Shown here: positions 32,158 to 36,036 of the stretch, piece after piece
How positions within the stretch are numbered: position 1 is the stretch's first letter
Layout of the letters: each line of letters starts with the position of its first letter
From: Tropicimonas sp047971885
Lineage (GTDB): Bacteria; Pseudomonadota; Alphaproteobacteria; Rhodobacterales; Rhodobacteraceae
Direction: 5' to 3'
NCBI RefSeq assembly: GCF_047971885.1
Contig: NZ_JBKEAE010000152.1
Coordinates: 1-36,036 of the forward strand
DNA: 36,036 nt
Program-made: the position numbers and the translations under genes
Notes under the pieces: model-generated
Told to the model about the DNA's origin: nothing
The model's input: only the letters and a program-made list of their open reading frames with translations
The model's database searches: none

Positions 32158-32921
32158 CCCAACCCAATGTCTGGATCGGCACAAGCTGGAAGATGAACAA
32201 GACGCTGGCCGAGGCCGAGAGCTTCGCCAGTGTGCTGGCCGACGCGGACGGATCGCGCGACGCGCGCATCCAGCGCTTTGTCATTCCACCCTTCACCGCC
32301 GTGCGCGAGGTCAAGCGGAGACTCGCGCCGACATCGGTGAAGGTTGGTGCGCAGAACATGCACTGGGCGGATGCGGGCGCCTGGACCGGCGAGGTTTCCC
32401 CGCTGATGCTGAGGGATTGCGATCTCGATATCGTCGAACTCGGCCATTCCGAACGGCGCGCCCATTTCGGCGAGACCGACGAGACGGTGGGGCTGAAAAC
32501 CGAAGCCGCCGTGCGCCACGGGCTGATCCCGCTGATCTGCATCGGCGAGACGCTCGACCAGCGCGAATCGGGGCGCGCGAAAGAGGTTCTGGCGGCCGAG
32601 GTTCGCGGCGCCCTGGGCCGGCTTTCGCCCGGACAGAAATCGGCGCCGATCCTGCTGGCCTACGAGCCGGTCTGGGCGATCGGCGACGGCGGCATCCCCG
32701 CCACCTCGGACTACGCCGATGCGCGCCAGGCCGAGATCGTCGCGGTTGCCGGGGATGTACTGGGCCATCGCATCCCCTGCCTCTACGGTGGTTCGGTCAA
32801 TCCGGACAATTGCGAGGAACTGATCGCCTGCCCGCATGTCGACGGGCTTTTCATCGGGCGTTCCGCGTGGAACGTCGGGGGTTACCTCGACATCCTGCGC
32901 AAATGCGCCCAGGTCCTGTGA
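32154..32921 (+). CDS. eryH: Triose-phosphate-isomerase-type L-erythrulose-1-phosphate isomerase
   Basis: A 255-residue TIM-barrel isomerase. Catalytic residues are Lys13 (IGTSWKMNKT), His98 (VELGHSERR) and Glu171 (AYEPVWAIG). WIGTSWKMNKTLAEAESFAS, QRFVIPPFTAVREVK and VGAQNMHWADAGAWTGEVSP are closer, from memory, to Brucella EryH (TpiA2) than to glycolytic TpiA. EryH converts L-erythrulose-1-phosphate to D-erythrulose-4-phosphate. It starts at GTG 32154 overlapping deoR and is followed by eryI. It could also act as a triose-phosphate isomerase. Confidence 0.82.
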   Translation: MTQPNVWIGTSWKMNKTLAEAESFASVLADADGSRDARIQRFVIPPFTAVREVKRRLAPTSVKVGAQNMHWADAGAWTGEVSPLMLRDCDLDIVELGHSERRAHFGETDETVGLKTEAAVRHGLIPLICIGETLDQRESGRAKEVLAAEVRGALGRLSPGQKSAPILLAYEPVWAIGDGGIPATSDYADARQAEIVAVAGDVLGHRIPCLYGGSVNPDNCEELIACPHVDGLFIGRSAWNVGGYLDILRKCAQVL

Positions 32922-32943
32922 CCCCATCCCAAGGAGAAATGTC

Positions 32944-33405
32944 ATGAAAATCGCAGTTGCCGGCGACAGCGCCGGCGAAGGGCTGGCGAAGGTGCTCGCC
33001 GATCACCTGAAGGACGCTTATGAAGTGTCTGAAATATCGCGCACTTCCGAAGGCGCCGATCCGTTCTATGCCAACCTTGCCGACCGCGTTGCCAGCGCGG
33101 TGATCGCCGGCGAATACGACCGGGCGATTCTCGTCTGCGGCACCGGAATCGGCGTTGCGATGTCGGCAAACAAGGTTCCCGGCATCCGCGCCGCGCAGTG
33201 CCACGATACCTATTCGGCCGAGCGTGCCGCGCTGTCGAACAATGCGCAGATCATCACCATGGGGGCGCGCGTCATCGGGCCGGAACTGGCCAAAAGCGTC
33301 GCCGAAGCCTTCCTGAGCAATACGCTGGACTACGACCCCAAGGGGCGTTCGGCGGGCAATGTCGATGCCATCAACGGCGTCGATGCCAAGTATCACAATC
33401 TCTGA
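32944..33405 (+). CDS. eryI: RpiB-type D-erythrulose-4-phosphate isomerase
   Basis: A 153-residue RpiB/LacA/LacB-family isomerase. The catalytic cysteine is Cys65 in CGTGIGVAMSANKV, with the conserved HDTYSAERA at 87-95 and NNAQIITMGARVIG next. The start MKIAVAGDSAGEGLAKVLA is the EryI form. In the erythritol pathway it isomerises D-erythrulose-4-phosphate to D-erythrose-4-phosphate, which enters the pentose phosphate pathway. AAGGAGAA lies about 6 nt before the ATG. A ribose-5-phosphate isomerase B role is the alternative. A hairpin terminator follows 40 bp downstream. Confidence 0.82.
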   Translation: MKIAVAGDSAGEGLAKVLADHLKDAYEVSEISRTSEGADPFYANLADRVASAVIAGEYDRAILVCGTGIGVAMSANKVPGIRAAQCHDTYSAERAALSNNAQIITMGARVIGPELAKSVAEAFLSNTLDYDPKGRSAGNVDAINGVDAKYHNL

Positions 33406-33445
33406 ACGCGGCATTCCGCCCTTTTCCGGCCGGGTGGAGGCCGTT

Positions 33446-33470
33446 TGCGGGTGAGCAGGGCTCACCCGCA
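33446..33470 (+). terminator. Strong hairpin after eryI, probable transcription terminator
   Basis: TGCGGGTGAGC and GCTCACCCGCA form a perfect 11-bp stem around an AGG loop, 40 bp after the eryI stop. The downstream sequence TTCCATTGG is only moderately T-rich. Stem quality and position support a terminator of the deoR-eryH-eryI operon. Confidence 0.65.
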
Positions 33471-33904
33471 TTCCATTGGTGCGCCGGCATAGCCGCGACC
33501 GCGCGATACTCGTTTCACGTTCCGATGGCTCGGATGTTCCGGCGGCCGGATTTCTGAATCAGCGGCGTGGAAATCCATGATGATACCGCTTGATCCCGCC
33601 TGCTGCATGGCGGGTATTCCGCGCCGTAGACACTGGAGGCCATTTGGCGCGAAAAACCCTGACATAAGGTCGCGATTGCTCTTTCCGGGGGCATTTTGCA
33701 GGGGCTGGCTCTTTATCTCGCGGGTGGATCGGCGCATTAGTCTGCTCGCCAGAGGCACCATCCACCCGCGGGACGCGGCTGCCGGCATCTGTACGGTGCG
33801 GCGGACCAGCCTGACGAAGATGGCCTTGGTGCGCGGGACCCCCCGCCATTTTCCGGGAAACGCCGCGTCCGGTGCGGGCGCGGCCCTAGCAGAGCAGTTT
33901 TTTC
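33471..33904. other. Intergenic region before the carboxyltransferase gene, with a long-arm inverted repeat
   Basis: 434 bp (499 from the eryI stop) without a supported gene. A perfect 11-bp inverted repeat, CGCGGGTGGAT at 33719-33729 and ATCCACCCGCG at 33760-33770, encloses 30 nt. Short frames on both strands lack ribosome sites and family similarity. It may hold the promoter or a leader RNA of the downstream operon; neither is proven. Confidence 0.45.
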
Positions 33905-35458
33905 ATGGCGATATCCAGGACTCTCGCGGATGAGTTGGAGAAACGGCGCGCCGCCGCGCTGGAAGGTGGCGGCAGTAAGAAAGCAGAAGACCGGCACGCA
34001 AAAGGGCGCCTGACCGCGCGCGAGCGGCTGGAAACCCTGTTTTCGCCGGGCACGTTTCAGGAATTCGGGCTTCATGCCAAACACCGGACCCGGCATTTCG
34101 GAATGGACAGGAAGGACATTCCCACCGATGCGGTGATCGCCGGCAACGGGTTTGTCGACGGCCGGCCGGTTGCGGCGTTCAGCCAGGACTTCAGCGTTGC
34201 CGGCGGATCGCTTGGCGAAATGCACGCCAAGAAGATCTGCCACGCGCTCGATCATGCGGTAAAGGCCGGCATCCCGATCGTCGGTTTCAACGAGTCCGGC
34301 GGCGCGCGCATTCAGGAAGGCGTCGGTTCGCTTTCGGCCTATGGTCAGGTGTTCTACCGCAACGTGCTGCTTTCGGGCGTGGTGCCGCAGATCTCGGTGA
34401 TTGCCGGCCCCTGTGCCGGCGGCGCAGCCTACAGTCCGGCGCTGACCGATTTCATCATCATGACCCGCGAGAACTCCTACATGTTCATCTGCGGGCCCGA
34501 GGTGATCCGCTCGGTGACGGGCCAGGTCACGACGATGGACGATATCGGCTCGGCGATGACCAACGCCTCGGTCTCGGGCAACATCCACTTCATCGCCGAG
34601 GACGATGCCGACGCGATCGCGATCGTCCACCGGCTGCTGTCGTTCCTGCCGTCCAACAACATGACCGATCCGCCGCACCGGATCGAGCCGGACCTGTCGA
34701 TCATCGAAGATGCGGCGCTCGACGATCTGGTACCCGAGGACGCCAAGACCCCGTTCGATTGCCGGAAAGTGATCGAGCGGCTGGCCGACGACGGCGACTT
34801 CATGGAAATCATGAGCCACTTCGCCCAGAACATCGTCATCGGCTTCGGGCGCATAGGCGGCATCGTCGTCGGCTTCGTCTCGAACCAGCCGACGGTGAAG
34901 GCCGGCACGCTGGATATCGACGCGAGCGACAAGGCGGCGCGCTTCGTGCGGTTCTGCAACGTCTACAATATCCCGATCGTCACCCTGGTCGACGTTCCCG
35001 GCTTCCTGCCCGGCGTCAACGAGGAGCGGCGCGGCATCATCCGCCACGGCGCCAAGATGCTCTTCGCCTATGCCTCGGCCACGGTTCCGAAGATCACCGT
35101 CATCATGCGCAAGGCCTATGGCGGTGCCTATCTCGCCATGTGCAGCGAGGATATGGGCGCCGATCTGGTGGTTGCCTGGCCGACGGCCGAGATCGCGGTG
35201 ATGGGCGCCGACGGCGCGGTCAACATCCTTTACCGCAAGGAGTTGTCCGAGGCCGACGACAGACCCGCCAGGGCAAAGGAACTGGCCGACGAATACCGCG
35301 CCGAATTCGCCACGCCCTACCTGTCGGCGGGCAACCTGTTCGTGCACGACATCATCCAGCCGCGCCAGACCCGCGGCACGATCGCGCTCGCCCTGCGCGG
35401 GCTGATGTCCAAGCGCGAGACGCGGCCGCCGAAGAAGCACGGCAATATCCCGCTGTAG
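33905..35458 (+). CDS. mmdA: Acyl-CoA carboxyltransferase subunit (MmdA/PccB family), probable decarboxylase alpha subunit
   Basis: A 517-residue carboxyltransferase with two crotonase-like halves. The N half has KGRLTARERLETLFSPGTFQ and the oxyanion-hole NESGGARIQEGVGSL. The C half has DVPGFLPGVNEERRGIIRHG and MRKAYGGAYLAM, as in propionyl-CoA carboxylase beta and methylmalonyl-CoA decarboxylase alpha. Because an OadG-like membrane subunit and a separate biotin carrier follow directly, the Na+-pump decarboxylase type (methylmalonyl-CoA or glutaconyl-CoA) is more likely than a PccAB carboxylase. No good Shine-Dalgarno precedes ATG 33905. A PccB role cannot be excluded from this protein alone. 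Confidence 0.82.
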   Translation: MAISRTLADELEKRRAAALEGGGSKKAEDRHAKGRLTARERLETLFSPGTFQEFGLHAKHRTRHFGMDRKDIPTDAVIAGNGFVDGRPVAAFSQDFSVAGGSLGEMHAKKICHALDHAVKAGIPIVGFNESGGARIQEGVGSLSAYGQVFYRNVLLSGVVPQISVIAGPCAGGAAYSPALTDFIIMTRENSYMFICGPEVIRSVTGQVTTMDDIGSAMTNASVSGNIHFIAEDDADAIAIVHRLLSFLPSNNMTDPPHRIEPDLSIIEDAALDDLVPEDAKTPFDCRKVIERLADDGDFMEIMSHFAQNIVIGFGRIGGIVVGFVSNQPTVKAGTLDIDASDKAARFVRFCNVYNIPIVTLVDVPGFLPGVNEERRGIIRHGAKMLFAYASATVPKITVIMRKAYGGAYLAMCSEDMGADLVVAWPTAEIAVMGADGAVNILYRKELSEADDRPARAKELADEYRAEFATPYLSAGNLFVHDIIQPRQTRGTIALALRGLMSKRETRPPKKHGNIPL

Positions 35459-35474
35459 GAGAAGGATTTTCCAC

Positions 35475-35873
35475 ATGATCGAAAATCTGGAACTGATCGG
35501 CACGGGTTTTGCCGTGGTGATGTCGGTGCTGGCGTCCATCTGGGCCGCCTGCGCCCTCATCGGCAGTTTCTTCATCCGTGCCGACAGGGCCGCCGCGGCA
35601 AAGGCAGCGGCATTGGCCGTTCCGGCGCCCGTTGCGGCGGCCTCTGGCGTGCCGCCGCAGCACCTGGCCGCGATCACCGCCGCGGCCTACCAGATGCTCG
35701 GTCCGGGATATGTGATAACCCGGGTCGACGCGCCCTCGCACATGATCGCCGAATGGCCGCTCGAGGGGCGCAAGGAGACTTTCGAGAGCCGCCGCATACG
35801 CAGGGATTGGGGGCCGACACGGCCCACCCTTGGTGGCGGAACCAACGATACTCGCAGAGGACAAAAGAAATGA
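35475..35873 (+). CDS. OadG-family small membrane subunit of a biotin-dependent decarboxylase
   Basis: A 132-residue protein. One N-terminal transmembrane helix (about 8-34, GTGFAVVMSVLASIWAACAL) is followed by an Ala/Pro linker and a soluble part with HLAAITAAAYQMLGPGYVIT. This is the layout of the gamma (OadG) or delta (MmdD) subunit that joins the carboxyltransferase to the membrane beta subunit and aids assembly. It starts 16 bp after mmdA with GGAGAAGGA before the ATG and overlaps the biotin-carrier gene (ATGA). Confidence 0.75.
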   Translation: MIENLELIGTGFAVVMSVLASIWAACALIGSFFIRADRAAAAKAAALAVPAPVAAASGVPPQHLAAITAAAYQMLGPGYVITRVDAPSHMIAEWPLEGRKETFESRRIRRDWGPTRPTLGGGTNDTRRGQKK

Positions 35874-36036
35874 AACGCTTGCGGATCACCGTAGATGGCA
35901 CTCCCTACGACGTGACGGTCGAGGATCTGGATGCCGCCGCATCGCCGGCCGCACCTGCGGTAGCGGCGGCGCGCCCCGCGCCCAGGCCCGCAGCCGCCCC
36001 GGCAGCCGCACCTGCACCGGCAGCGGCGCCCGCCGC
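35870..36036 (+). CDS. Biotin carboxyl-carrier subunit (partial, C-terminus outside window)
   Basis: The first 55 codons are present. MKRLRITVDGTPYDVTVEDL is the typical N-terminal beta-hairpin of decarboxylase biotin carriers. It is followed by a long Ala/Pro-rich hinge (AAARPAPRPAAAPAAAPAPA). The biotinylated lysine of the (A/V)MKM motif lies beyond the window end. It overlaps the OadG-like gene by ATGA. A beta (decarboxylase, GcdB/OadB) subunit is expected next. Confidence 0.8.
   Translation, partial: MKRLRITVDGTPYDVTVEDLDAAASPAAPAVAAARPAPRPAAAPAAAPAPAAAPA

Noticed and set aside
33406..33904. tRNA or transposase remnant in the gene-free stretch
   Set aside because: No cloverleaf, T-loop motif or transposase motif could be identified. 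Only hairpins are supported.
33737..35677. A 646-codon minus-strand frame opposite mmdA
   Set aside because: It is antisense to a well-supported carboxyltransferase. It shows no start site and has His/Arg/Asp-rich shadow composition.

Overview
The window is GC-rich, densely packed DNA with ATGA/GTGA start-stop overlaps. It carries family combinations typical of alphaproteobacteria, most likely Rhodobacterales: a single LolC/E-type permease beside LolD, ThyX in place of ThyA, an LdtR-like MarR regulator, a MipA/OmpV outer-membrane protein, a DMGDH-like FAD/GcvT enzyme, and an EryH/EryI pair. This assignment rests on gene content and sequence character only; no 16S gene is present.

Layout. (1) 1-1250 is an accessory edge. 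It holds a ParD-like antitoxin running off the left end with its own promoter and inverted repeat, a small HTH protein, a gene fragment resembling the C-terminus of CocE/X-Pro dipeptidyl-peptidases, and a 5S rRNA that has lost its 5' end and abuts that fragment. (2) 1291-6250 is mostly housekeeping: cobC-cobU (cobalamin), a ChaN-like protein, coaBC (coenzyme A), an ArsC/Spx-like gene interrupted by an in-frame TAG, a small membrane protein and apt. (3) 6253-8218 is lolD-lolC/E (lipoprotein export). (4) 8362-13205 is a TPP-riboswitch-controlled thiamine salvage and uptake operon, thiM-thiE-thiD-thiY-thiZ-thiX. It is devoted to recycling thiazole and pyrimidine moieties, with no de novo genes (thiC, thiG) in the window. 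(5) 13395-18573 holds a YqjD/YqjE-like membrane pair, a dimethylglycine/sarcosine dehydrogenase-like enzyme, a MipA protein and a glyoxalase-related small protein. (6) 18911-25638 holds a lytic transglycosylase, thyX with a promoter carrying an NrdR-box-like palindrome, glyoxalase I, an LdtR-like regulator, sdhE, an XRE regulator, an aspartate-type aminotransferase and a MATE exporter. (7) 25829-29107 is parE and an MltB-type transglycosylase. (8) 29177-33470 is a carbohydrate block: an iron-type alcohol dehydrogenase behind a 20-codon leader ORF, a small transaldolase, and a divergent deoR-eryH-eryI operon that would deliver erythrose-4-phosphate. (9) 33905-36036 is the start of a biotin-dependent acyl-CoA decarboxylase-like operon: carboxyltransferase, OadG-like membrane subunit and biotin carrier, cut by the window end.

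The points most worth a second look are the CocE/5S junction, the TPP riboswitch with a visible Shine-Dalgarno-sequestering hairpin, the interrupted arsC-like gene, two tiny ORFs that couple to the next gene by GTGA overlaps, the NrdR-like box inside the thyX promoter, the eryH-eryI-transaldolase block without a tetritol kinase, and the decarboxylase-type context of the acyl-CoA carboxyltransferase. I did not find a clearly new defence or mobile system.
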